This document shows, piece after piece, positions 25,651-32,322 of a stretch of 32,322 nucleotides of DNA. The notes beneath the pieces are model-generated. The model searched no databases, had not been told where the DNA came from, and saw only the letters and a list, made by a program, of their open reading frames with translations. How positions within the stretch are numbered: the stretch's first letter is position 1; every line of letters begins with the position of its first letter. Both the position numbers and the translations under genes were made by a program. The stretch spans positions 1 through 32,322 of the forward strand of contig JAQAJI010000007.1 of NCBI GenBank assembly GCA_028278665.1, given 5' to 3'. This DNA is from Candidatus Rariloculus versatilis. GTDB lineage: Bacteria; Pseudomonadota; Gammaproteobacteria; Steroidobacterales; Rariloculaceae.

Positions 25651-26682
25651 TCAGTGAGCGGCCGTCGTTCGCTCCGGCACTTCGGCGGAGCTGCCCGAGT
25701 CGCGCAAGCCTGCCGCAGGTCCTGCCGCGCGCTGGGCAGCGAGCAGGCGCTTGCACGCCTTGAAGCCCGCCTTTCCTTCGATCAACTCTCCAAGTCCGCG
25801 CCGCCAGCGGCGCGCGCCCGGCTGGTGCGCAAACAGGCCCATGAGGTGGCGCGTCATCACGCGCAGCGGCGTACCCGCGGCGAGTTCCGATTCCACGTAG
25901 TCGAGGTACGCTTCAGCGACATCCGCGCGCGATCCGGACACTCCATCGGCGAAGATCTCCGCTTCGAGTTCGCCCATGAGCATCGGTTCGGCATACGCGG
26001 TCCTGCCGAGCATGATGCCGTCGACATGCGCCAGTTCGCTCACGGCGTCCCGGACGGTGTCGAGCCCGCCGTTCAGAACGACCTCCAGCTCCGGAAAGTC
26101 GCTCTTCAATCGATGCACGCGTGCATAGTCAAGCGGCGGAATCGTGCGGTTCTCCTTTGGGCTCAACCCGCTGAGCCACGCCTTTCGAGCGTGTACGAAG
26201 AGCGACCGGCAGCCGGCGTCGACGACGTGTCGGACGAACTCGCGGAGGAACCCGTAATCGTCGCGATCGTCGACTCCGATCCGGCATTTCACCGTGACCG
26301 GGACTCCGACGGCACTCTGCATCGCGTCGACGCAAGCGGCAACGAGCGCAGGTTCGAGCATGAGCGCCACGCCGAAACGGCCCGCCTTGACGCGCGGGCT
26401 CGGACAACCGACGTTGAGATTGATCTCGTCGTAGCCCGCCGCGTCACCGAGTCGCGCGGCGACGGCAAGAAGTTCAGGATCGCTCCCCCCGAGCTGCAGG
26501 GCGACCGGGTGCTCGCGGGAATCGAACCGCAGAAACCGTTCAGCATCGCCGTGAACGAGTGCGGTGGCCGTGATCATTTCGGTGTAGACCCAGGCATTCG
26601 GCGAGATCAGTCTCAGCAGATAACGGCAATGCCGGTCCGTGCGCTCCATCATCGGCGCGACGCAAAGCTTGTGCGGCATCAT
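25651..26682 (-). CDS. dusA: DusA, tRNA-dihydrouridine synthase A
   Basis: DusA uses FMN and NADPH to reduce uridine 20/20a in the D-loop of tRNAs. The 343-residue product has the TIM-barrel start KLCVAPMMERTDRHCRYLLR, and EMITATALVHGD characteristic of DusA. Catalytic Cys93 is in EINLNVGCPSPRV; VTVKCRIGVDD, FVHARKAWLSGLSPKENR and VVLNGGLDTVRDA follow. GIMLGRTAYAEP and RHLMGLFAHQPGARRWRR complete the DusA pattern. Two adjacent ATGs are possible; the first (26682) overlaps the upstream ligase stop (ATGA). The last 20 or so residues are Ala/Gly/Ser-rich and beyond the conserved domain. Confidence 0.96.
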   Translation of the reverse strand: MMPHKLCVAPMMERTDRHCRYLLRLISPNAWVYTEMITATALVHGDAERFLRFDSREHPVALQLGGSDPELLAVAARLGDAAGYDEINLNVGCPSPRVKAGRFGVALMLEPALVAACVDAMQSAVGVPVTVKCRIGVDDRDDYGFLREFVRHVVDAGCRSLFVHARKAWLSGLSPKENRTIPPLDYARVHRLKSDFPELEVVLNGGLDTVRDAVSELAHVDGIMLGRTAYAEPMLMGELEAEIFADGVSGSRADVAEAYLDYVESELAAGTPLRVMTRHLMGLFAHQPGARRWRRGLGELIEGKAGFKACKRLLAAQRAAGPAAGLRDSGSSAEVPERTTAAH

Positions 26683-27818
26683 TGCGCGATGCCTCTGGCC
26701 GTTTCCGCGATCAGGTGATCGACGACCGCACGGTAGGCCTCGTCTGTCGACGCGCCGGCCGCGAGCGCCTGTCCGTGTACTTCGAGCTGCCGGTGAGCGC
26801 TCGTGCCGCGCGCGAGAATCGTCCGCGTATGTTCGACGTGGCTCACGCAGCCGAGCGCCTCGGCATCCTCGCGGACCAGTTCGAGCACCTCCTCGAGCAA
26901 TTGTGGGAAGGGAATGACACGGCCGCGGCCGAAGTCGATGAGTCCCCGGTCGAAACTGTAGCGCATCGCCCGCCAGCGGTTCTGGCCGATCAGCATGGGC
27001 GAGTATTCGCGCCAACGCTGATTGTTCAGGCGCAGGCGGTAGAGCAGGCGCAGGATGCAGCAGATCATCGCCGCGAGGCACAGCGCATCCTCGATGTCGG
27101 TGCACACATCCATGATCCGCGCCTCGAGCGTCGGGTAGCGGCCGCTCGGCCGGATGTCCCACCAGATTTTCGTCGCGTCCTCGATCAGGCCCGCCTCCAC
27201 CATGACCTTGACGAGGCGCTGGTACTCCGCGTAACTGGAGAAGCGCTCCGGCAGACCGGTTCTCGGCAGGGCGTCGAAGACCGTCAGGCGGTAGGACTTC
27301 AGTCCCGTATCCTTGCCTTCCCAGAACGGCGACGAGCATGACATCGCGAGCAGATGCGGCAGGAAGTAGCTGGCCTGGTTGAGCAGATCGATGCGCAGTT
27401 CGTCATCCTCGATGCCGACGTGCACGTGCATGCCGCAGATCAGCAGCCGCTGGGCAGTCGCCTGCATTTCCTCGGACAACGCGTCGTAGCGGGCACGCTC
27501 GGTGTGTTGCTGAGCCGCCCAGTCCGCAAACGGGTGAGTCGATGCAGCGATCGGCGCGAGCCCGTGCCGGTCGGCGACCTCGATCACGGACCTGCGCAAC
27601 AGGCGCAGCGCCGCCGCGACTTCGTCCATGTTGCGGCAGACACGCGTGCCGACCTCGATCTGGGACTTCAGAAATTCCGGCGTAACCTGCTGGCCTTCCG
27701 CGCGCTCGGAGCACTCCTCGAGCATCGCGTCCGGCATCCTTGCAACGAGATCCCGGCTCTCGCGGTCGACGAGCATGTACTCCTCTTCGACGCCGATCGT
27801 GAATGACGGCTCGTTCAT
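26679..27818 (-). CDS. YbdK/GCS2-family carboxylate-amine ligase
   Basis: The family has the glutamine-synthetase-like fold of glutamate-cysteine ligases (GCS2). E. coli YbdK has weak glutamate-cysteine ligase activity, and the physiological substrate is generally unknown. The 379-residue product starts FTIGVEEEYMLVD (metal/ATP glutamates), then THPFADW, ICGMHVHVGIEDDELRIDLL, WWDIRPSGRYPTLEARIMDV, and NRWRAMRYSFDRGLIDFG, all typical of the YbdK group. The ATG at 27818 has AGGAG eight bases upstream. It lies 27 bp after an N-formylglutamate amidohydrolase family gene and overlaps dusA by 4 bp. That context suggests synthesis or recycling of an acyl- or gamma-glutamyl-type amide, but the substrate is not known. 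Confidence 0.9.
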   Translation of the reverse strand: MNEPSFTIGVEEEYMLVDRESRDLVARMPDAMLEECSERAEGQQVTPEFLKSQIEVGTRVCRNMDEVAAALRLLRRSVIEVADRHGLAPIAASTHPFADWAAQQHTERARYDALSEEMQATAQRLLICGMHVHVGIEDDELRIDLLNQASYFLPHLLAMSCSSPFWEGKDTGLKSYRLTVFDALPRTGLPERFSSYAEYQRLVKVMVEAGLIEDATKIWWDIRPSGRYPTLEARIMDVCTDIEDALCLAAMICCILRLLYRLRLNNQRWREYSPMLIGQNRWRAMRYSFDRGLIDFGRGRVIPFPQLLEEVLELVREDAEALGCVSHVEHTRTILARGTSAHRQLEVHGQALAAGASTDEAYRAVVDHLIAETARGIAQ

Positions 27819-27845
27819 TTACGCGGCTCTCCTGCCCGGTCAGCC

Positions 27846-28715
27846 CTATCGAGTATAGAGCGCTTCCTGCTCGAGCACGGGCCGTAGCGCTTGCGCAAGC
27901 CGCTCGGCCCAGTGCTCCTGGCCGGTGTTGTCACGGACCAGGTCCTGGCGTATCTCGATGCCGGTGTGCGCAAGGCCGAGCGGTTCAGCGTGGTGATCGA
28001 TCGTGAAATCGGCCGGATGACGGCCGGAGTACGGTTCGTTGTCGGCCACCACGAGGTCAGGATCGTTCCGCAGCGCACGCATCAGGGGTAGCGGCAACCG
28101 GGGATCCTTGTCCCAGAGCACCCCGACGTGACAGGGCCGCTCGATGCCGTTCGCGCGAGGCGTGAAGCTGTGGATGGCGATTAATGCCGGCCTCCGCTCG
28201 GCGTCTGTTGCGGCGTCGATCCGCTGCCTGATCGTGCGGTGATACGGGTGATAGACATCGCGTGCCCGCGCCCCCTTGGCCTCCATGCTCAAGCTGATAT
28301 TGCCGGGAACGAGTATCCCATCGCTGATCTCGGCAAACGCTCCGGCATCGTGCAGGGACCGGTTCGGGTCGACGACGAGGCGGGAATAGACCGCGAGCAC
28401 GGCGTCCGCATCGAACCACCGTGCAAGCCGGCGCGCGACACTCGCCGCACCTATGTCCCAGCCGATGTGGTCCTCGAGGTGATGATCGGCGAGACCCAGC
28501 CCGTCGAGAGAACGCGGCACGCGATTCGCCGCGTGGTCGCACACGAATATGATCGGGCGCGGGCCCGATCCCTCGATCAACTCGTAGGCCGGCGGTTCGT
28601 CGTCGGCGAGAATTGAAGCGGATTGCCGTGACAAGGCAGGTTTCGGCTGCATCCCATGTCGAATCGCGAATTCTGCGGGCGACGAATCTGACTCAGTCGG
28701 CAGCATGGTTCTCAT
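27846..28715 (-). CDS. N-formylglutamate amidohydrolase family protein
   Basis: Members of this zinc-dependent family hydrolyse N-formylglutamate in histidine breakdown, but many paralogues away from hut genes act on unknown amides. The 289-residue product shows the family motifs IIFVCDHAANRVP (residues about 55-67), HIGWDIGAASVARRLA, VYSRLVVDPNRSL, IAIHSFTP and DHHAEPLGLAHTGIEIRQDL. The His and Asp/Glu residues expected for metal binding are present. No hut genes are nearby. The gene overlaps the aminotransferase stop (ATGA) and precedes a GCS2 ligase, so a role paired with that ligase is more likely than histidine degradation. That part is inference. Confidence 0.86.
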   Translation of the reverse strand: MRTMLPTESDSSPAEFAIRHGMQPKPALSRQSASILADDEPPAYELIEGSGPRPIIFVCDHAANRVPRSLDGLGLADHHLEDHIGWDIGAASVARRLARWFDADAVLAVYSRLVVDPNRSLHDAGAFAEISDGILVPGNISLSMEAKGARARDVYHPYHRTIRQRIDAATDAERRPALIAIHSFTPRANGIERPCHVGVLWDKDPRLPLPLMRALRNDPDLVVADNEPYSGRHPADFTIDHHAEPLGLAHTGIEIRQDLVRDNTGQEHWAERLAQALRPVLEQEALYTR

Positions 28716-29875
28716 GATCGATAGAAGTCGGCGATGCGGGCGACGACGTATTCGAGTTGCTCCGTGGTGAGTTCCGGATATATCGGCAACGCCAGCGTTT
28801 CAGCGGCTGCCAGGCGCGCATTCGGGAAATCGTCGGGGGCGTGGCCGAGATTCGCGAAGCAGGCCTGCTCGTGCAATGAGTGCGGGTAGTAGACTTCCGT
28901 TCGGATTCCCTCGTCGGCCAGCGAGAAACGCAACTCGTCGCGACGTTCTGCGCGAATCACGTACTGGTTGAAGATGTGGCGTCCTTCACCGGCCAACGGA
29001 GGCGTTACGTACTCTGCGATTTCCGCCGCTTCCAGCAAGCGGCCATAACGTGCGGCATTGGCCCGCCGCGCCTGAGTCCAGCGGTCCAGATATCCGAGCT
29101 TGACGAGCAACACTGCCGCCTGCAGCGCATCGAGTCGGAAATTGCCGCCGACCTCGTCATGCAGGTACTTCGTATGGCCACCGTGGACGCGAAGCTTGCG
29201 GATGCGTTCAGCGAGTTCCGCGTCGTTGCTGACACACATCCCTGCATCGCCGAAAGCGCCGAGATTCTTGGTCGGGAAGAAGGAGAAACAGCCGATGTCG
29301 CCGATGCTGCCGGCCCTGCGGTCGTCGCCGAGTTCCGCGCCGATGGCCTGGGCGGCGTCCTCGACCACGGGCAGACGATAGCCGCGGGCGATTTCGAGCA
29401 GCGCGTCCATGTCGGCCATCTGACCGAAAAGATGAACGGGCAGGATCGCGCGCACACGTCCGCCCGTTCGTTTGTTGACGAGGTTCGCGCCGTCGCGCTC
29501 GCAATGAGCGCCCAACAGGTCGGCAACGGCTGACGGGTCCAGGTTGAACGTCGCCCCGTCGATATCGCAGAACAACGGCCTGGCGCCGAGCCGGGCGATC
29601 GTCCCGGCGGTCGCGAAGAACGTATAGGGCGTGGTGACAACCTCATCGCCCGGTCCGACGTCGAGCGCCATGAGCGCAACGAGCAAGGCGTCGGTACCGG
29701 ACGATACGCCGATCGCGTGGCTGGCCAAGGTGTACTCGGCGATTCGCCGCTCGAACTCCTCGACCTTCGGTCCGAGCACGAAATACTGGCTGTCGCAGAC
29801 CTCGCGGATCGCTTGCTCGACCCCTTCCCTGATTTGCGCGTACTGCGCCTTGAGATCGATCAGCGGTACCTGCAT
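28712..29875 (-). CDS. DegT/DnrJ/EryC1/StrS-family PLP aminotransferase
   Basis: These fold-type I PLP enzymes usually transaminate keto-sugar nucleotides for surface polysaccharides or secondary metabolites. The 387-residue product has VPLIDLKAQYAQIREGVEQA, the cofactor loop GVSSGTDALLVALMAL, TPYTFFATAGTI, and PVVEDAAQAIGAELG (Asp173). The Schiff-base lysine is Lys203 in CFSFFPTKNLGAFGDAGM, and the C-terminal RIADFY is typical. It resembles the WbpE/VioA-like sugar aminotransferase subgroup. However, no nucleotide-sugar epimerase, glycosyltransferase or acetyltransferase is nearby, so its substrate is uncertain. It starts 19 bp after mobA and overlaps the amidohydrolase gene. Confidence 0.9.
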   Translation of the reverse strand: MQVPLIDLKAQYAQIREGVEQAIREVCDSQYFVLGPKVEEFERRIAEYTLASHAIGVSSGTDALLVALMALDVGPGDEVVTTPYTFFATAGTIARLGARPLFCDIDGATFNLDPSAVADLLGAHCERDGANLVNKRTGGRVRAILPVHLFGQMADMDALLEIARGYRLPVVEDAAQAIGAELGDDRRAGSIGDIGCFSFFPTKNLGAFGDAGMCVSNDAELAERIRKLRVHGGHTKYLHDEVGGNFRLDALQAAVLLVKLGYLDRWTQARRANAARYGRLLEAAEIAEYVTPPLAGEGRHIFNQYVIRAERRDELRFSLADEGIRTEVYYPHSLHEQACFANLGHAPDDFPNARLAAAETLALPIYPELTTEQLEYVVARIADFYRS

Positions 29876-29894
29876 GGCTCGGCAACCCCTGTGT

Positions 29895-30527
29895 TCAACG
29901 GCCTTGCGGGACGTTTTCGCCGTCGAGCGCAGCGCGGACCCGATCGTGGTCTTCGGGCGTATTCACGCTCGCGAGCTTAGATGCGTCCGGAGGTTCGACG
30001 CAGCGGATCCGGGACTCCTCGAGCAGGCCGCGCAGCGAGCGTCTTCCAGTTAGTGCGCGGCTCAGCAGAGCGTCGTGGGCACTCGGCTCCCAAATCGCGC
30101 ACAGCGGCTCGGGCTTGCCGTCGCGACCGCGAAAAGCCGTTGCGATCGCGCCCGGGTCGCGCTCGCCCATGAGTTCCCGCAGTATCGCCGTGTCGACGAA
30201 CGGCATGTCGGTGGCGAGCACAAGCCACGCGGCGGCTTCGAATCGTTCCCAGGCCGCCATCAGGCCAGCAGCCGGACCCCTGGCAGTCCGATCCTCGTCG
30301 ACGATGTACGGGAGTTGTGAATAGGGTTCAGCATCGGTCTGCCCCGGCCGGACCGACACGAAGGCGCGCGCGCAGATGGAATCGAGCATGCGCCACGTCC
30401 GGATCGCCTGCGGTTCTCCGGCGTACGCAAGCTGTCCCTTGTCCAACCCCATCCTGCGGCTCTCCCCACCGGCCAGCACGAGGCCCCACAGCGGCGGCGC
30501 AGCCTCGTCATTGCCCCGGTTACTCAA
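29895..30527 (-). CDS. mobA: MobA, molybdenum cofactor guanylyltransferase
   Basis: MobA attaches GMP to molybdopterin to make the bis-MGD cofactor. The 210-residue product has the nucleotide-binding signature LVLAGGESRRMGLDKGQL (17-34), the metal-site stretch WLVLATDMPFVD, and the C-terminal SVNTPEDHDRV expected for MobA. The start is a TTG at 30527, 13 bp after the hydrolase stop; no ATG or GTG lies between it and the signature. The ribosome binding site is weak, so the start is uncertain. No other molybdenum cofactor gene is in the window, so its operon partners look incidental. Confidence 0.88.
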   Translation of the reverse strand: MSNRGNDEAAPPLWGLVLAGGESRRMGLDKGQLAYAGEPQAIRTWRMLDSICARAFVSVRPGQTDAEPYSQLPYIVDEDRTARGPAAGLMAAWERFEAAAWLVLATDMPFVDTAILRELMGERDPGAIATAFRGRDGKPEPLCAIWEPSAHDALLSRALTGRRSLRGLLEESRIRCVEPPDASKLASVNTPEDHDRVRAALDGENVPQGR

Positions 30528-30540
30528 TCGGCTGGTCCGC

Positions 30541-31491
30541 TCAGTCGAGCCGCTTCTTTTCGAACGCCCACTCGGGATGGTTGCAAAGCCCGCAATCCTC
30601 GCCCAGGAACATGGCGGCCGCCCCGGCGTCGTCGCGCAGCGTCCACTCGAGCCAGTTCACAACGACACGCGCGGCCGCGCCGCCATTCGGCTCGTTGTAC
30701 GTCCCGCCATGGCCCTTGTCGATGTTCGCGACGGCGACGGGCACGTGATCGATGCGCCGATAGTCGTCCATCCCGTTCTCATAGGCGATGTCGGACGGGC
30801 CGCCGAGAACGTAGAGCGTCGGAAAATGCAGGTCGTCGAGCACCGCTTTTGTCGTCTCCATTCCGGCCAGGCGCGTGACCTCGTCATTGAGCACGCCGCT
30901 GTTCATGATCACGGCCGTATCGACCCGGGCATCGCGCGCGTTGAGCAAGGCCTGCAGGCCTCCGCAGCTAAAGCCCGATACGGCAATCGCACCAGGATCG
31001 ATCAGCCCGTAGTAGGCGCTCCCCTGCTCGGCGTTCATCGCCAGGGCCCAGTCTATGGCCTCTGCGAGCTGTTGCGGTCGCGTGGCCTGCGCGCGCTCCT
31101 CGCGCGTTTCTGCTTCACGGATTCTCAAGGCTTGCGCAGGACGCTCGACCGCATCCGGCCCGCTATGGATGCCGCCGGGTGCGATAGCGAGGTAGCCGTG
31201 CGAAGCGACTTCCAGCAGATGCAAGCGGGAACTTGCCGCATCGTCGCTACAGCCGCCGTTTCCGAAAACATAGACGCCGAGCCTGGTGTCGCCGAGGCGG
31301 TCGAGATCGTCGGGCCTGTAGACGACCTGATCGGACAGGCCGGGCTCGATCAGCTTCACGGCGGGAAACGGTCCCGTGCCGGGCGTATCCGGCGAAGCTT
31401 CGCCACCCGGACGTGACGGCGCCTGGGCTTCGGCCGCGGCGCCAACAAGAACTCCCGAGACAATTGAACACACGATTGCAGTTCGATTCAT
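30541..31491 (-). CDS. Secreted alpha/beta hydrolase, substrate unknown
   Basis: The 316-residue product starts with a signal peptide (MNRTAIVCSIVSGVLVGAAAEAQA). The alpha/beta hydrolase core contains VYVFGNGGCSDD (possible oxyanion-hole segment) and nucleophile Ser175 in AVSGFSCGGLQALL. An aspartate in LYVLGGPSDIAYENG and a histidine in NIDKGHGGTY could complete the triad. It resembles poorly characterised esterase/dienelactone-hydrolase-like proteins; I cannot name a substrate. Several cysteines (Cys81, Cys176, and GEDCGLCNHPEW near the end) may form disulfides outside the cytoplasm. It has a clear ribosome binding site (GAGGGG) and appears to be first in the run towards dusA. Confidence 0.82.
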   Translation of the reverse strand: MNRTAIVCSIVSGVLVGAAAEAQAPSRPGGEASPDTPGTGPFPAVKLIEPGLSDQVVYRPDDLDRLGDTRLGVYVFGNGGCSDDAASSRLHLLEVASHGYLAIAPGGIHSGPDAVERPAQALRIREAETREERAQATRPQQLAEAIDWALAMNAEQGSAYYGLIDPGAIAVSGFSCGGLQALLNARDARVDTAVIMNSGVLNDEVTRLAGMETTKAVLDDLHFPTLYVLGGPSDIAYENGMDDYRRIDHVPVAVANIDKGHGGTYNEPNGGAAARVVVNWLEWTLRDDAGAAAMFLGEDCGLCNHPEWAFEKKRLD

Positions 31492-31536
31492 GTTGCCATC
31501 CCCTCGCTTCGCGGAGCTTGTTGCCGCTGAGACCGT

Positions 31537-31542
31537 ATTCTA
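31537..31542 (-). promoter_or_regulatory. Candidate -10 for the hydrolase-mobA-dusA run
   Basis: On the minus strand TAGAAT lies 46 bases before the hydrolase ATG, at a sensible distance for a promoter. There is no good -35. A 10-bp palindrome CGATATATCG sits about 20 bases upstream (31562-31571) and could be an operator. Both are tentative. Confidence 0.3.
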
Positions 31543-31605
31543 GGCTTGTCGGTCAGCGTTGCGATATATCGGAAAACCTGCGGCCCGATTACTACAGCTA
31601 CACCT

Positions 31606-32028
31606 TCAATGTCGGTTACTGGTGACGTAATTGGCGAGCATGATCGTCGCCGCAAGTAGCAGCCCGCCAACCACCGGCAGTTTGCGCCCGATGTTCGACG
31701 AGCCCGTCCGTTCGACGAGCTTGTCGAGCCGGAATCCATTATCCGGAAAGCGGAAGTGGACCCCACTCGCTTGACAGTTTGGCAGCGACGTATCGGGGAA
31801 CTGACGCCAGTCGCGGTCGTGCTGCCAAACCCATCGGCCGAACCCCATCGCAAACCGAATTGGTCCTTCAGCCTTCGAACCGGGAACAGTCTGCCCGTAG
31901 TTGTAACGGTCAATCCAGCAGCCGACCGGCCGCTTAGCCTGAAACAAACCATACCTGGCGACGGGTACGCCATTGCAGCGGAATTCGACCGGGAAGAATG
32001 GATTGCCGGTGTCAACTGCCGTAATCAC
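31606..32028 (-). CDS. Unknown 140-residue protein with C-terminal membrane segment, possibly a chimera
   Basis: The frame starts with GTG at 32028. Its first seven residues, MITAVDT, match the usual start of PIN-domain (VapC) toxins. The expected continuation (NVLLD...) is missing and GNPFFPVEFRC follows instead. The rest is aromatic and Cys-containing (PVGCWIDRYNYGQ, FAMGFGRWVWQHDRDW), and I do not recognise it. Residues about 117-135 (LPVVGGLLLAATIMLANYV) form a likely membrane helix near the end, giving a tail-anchored topology. The GTG overlaps the stop of a VapB-like fragment (GTGA). I infer an older reading frame joined to the debris of a toxin-antitoxin locus; the true start of the non-PIN part is unclear. 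Confidence 0.45.
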   Translation of the reverse strand: MITAVDTGNPFFPVEFRCNGVPVARYGLFQAKRPVGCWIDRYNYGQTVPGSKAEGPIRFAMGFGRWVWQHDRDWRQFPDTSLPNCQASGVHFRFPDNGFRLDKLVERTGSSNIGRKLPVVGGLLLAATIMLANYVTSNRH

Positions 32029-32216
32029 CTTCCGCGAATCGCCTCGAGATCGTCGTCCGTGCTAGCGCCTCGACCCAGAATCGCATAGACGCGTTCAACC
32101 GGGTGCTGCGCCGTGGTTCGCTTACGGATGAGTAGACCTTCCCCTGGCGGCGCGATCTCGACCTCCACGTTGTGGTTCATGCCGAACTGATCCCGGAGCG
32201 GCTTCGGATGAGCGCC
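32025..32216 (-). pseudogene. Decayed AbrB-type (VapB-like) antitoxin fragment
   Basis: In one frame, right after a stop, the sequence reads AHPKPLRDQFGMNHNVEVEI, then APPGEGLLIRKRTTAQHPVE and RVYAILGRGASTDDDLEAIRGR. This is what the AbrB swapped-hairpin family looks like from its TIPKPLRDxxG motif onward: DNA-binding domain, then a toxin-binding tail. The N-terminal third is missing. Restoring about one base near 32206 would give K-x-L-I-P-K-P-L-R-D, so it looks frameshifted or deleted. A short product from the ATG at 32180 (51 aa) is conceivable. The stop overlaps the next GTG by 4 bp, the layout of vapBC operons. Antitoxin identity is inferred from pattern, not a search. Confidence 0.5.
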
Positions 32217-32296
32217 TTAGCCGGAAAGTACCGTAGCAAGGTGGCGTCCCCACGGGTACTTGCAATTAACCCCAGGGCGCCAATAAAAACAATCAC
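32177..32296 (-). CDS. Short hydrophobic open frame at the right edge
   Basis: A GTG at 32296 opens a 39-residue frame beginning VIVFIGALGLIASTRGDATL, with one likely membrane segment, ending RSRSGISSA. It overlaps the antitoxin fragment in another frame. It may be the remnant of a membrane protein or a chance frame. The remaining bases to 32322 show nothing I can support. Confidence 0.2.
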   Translation of the reverse strand: MIVFIGALGLIASTRGDATLLRYFPAKALIRSRSGISSA

Positions 32297-32322
32297 GTAG
32301 CGTCAACGAGTCTCATATGGGA

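Noticed and set aside
1-32322. CRISPR arrays, tRNA or rRNA genes, insertion sequences
   Set aside because: No regularly spaced repeats, tRNA-like cloverleaf ends, rRNA segments or transposase-like frames were seen by eye.

Overview
The window is chromosomal DNA of a high-GC gammaproteobacterium; I cannot name the genus. The strongest evidence is gene order. Reading outward from the divergent pair rpsB (minus) / map (plus), one arm is rpsB-tsf-pyrH-frr-cdsA-rseP-bamA-skp-lpxD-fabZ-lpxA and the other is map-glnD-dapD. This is the Escherichia coli / Pseudomonas arrangement. The GTP-type PEP carboxykinase and the dapD/dapE neighbourhood suggest a lineage nearer Xanthomonadales-like gammaproteobacteria than enterics, but that is inference.

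Layout. 1-7256 (minus) is the envelope block: lpxA (cut by the left edge), fabZ, lpxD, skp, bamA, rseP and cdsA. 7269-10706 (minus) is the translation and nucleotide block: frr, pyrH, tsf and rpsB, driven by a recognisable promoter at 10833-10861. 10923-15203 (plus) is map-glnD-dapD (methionine removal, nitrogen sensing, lysine/diaminopimelate). 15390-16286 is a lone pstB. 16505-17665 is dapE on the plus strand. 17628-20907 (minus) is phoB-phoR-phoU-dsbB, with a Pho-box-like promoter in front. 20994-23632 (minus) is yoaA-tsaB. 23794-25539 (plus) is pckG. 25651-31491 (minus) is a tight run: secreted alpha/beta hydrolase, mobA, DegT-type aminotransferase, N-formylglutamate amidohydrolase family protein, YbdK/GCS2 ligase and dusA. 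31500-32322 is less GC-rich and holds fragments: an unknown protein with a C-terminal membrane segment, a decayed AbrB/VapB-like antitoxin and short debris.

How it fits together. Outer-membrane biogenesis (LPS lipid A, BAM complex, periplasmic chaperone, sigma-E protease, CDP-diacylglycerol) is coupled to ribosome genes in the classic macro-cluster, but uppS and dxr, which normally lie in it, are absent here. The Pho genes form a signalling operon (PhoB/PhoR/PhoU), while the ATPase gene pstB stands alone between dapD and dapE and the rest of the Pst transporter is not in the window.

Most unusual points: a 132-bp in-frame tandem duplication inside rseP; a roughly 140-residue low-complexity tail on ribosomal protein S2; loss of uppS and dxr from the cluster; a divergent FabZ; and a decayed vapBC-like locus fused to an unrelated reading frame at the right edge. 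I saw no CRISPR array, tRNA, rRNA or complete insertion sequence. I found no convincing new defence system or other multi-gene novelty.
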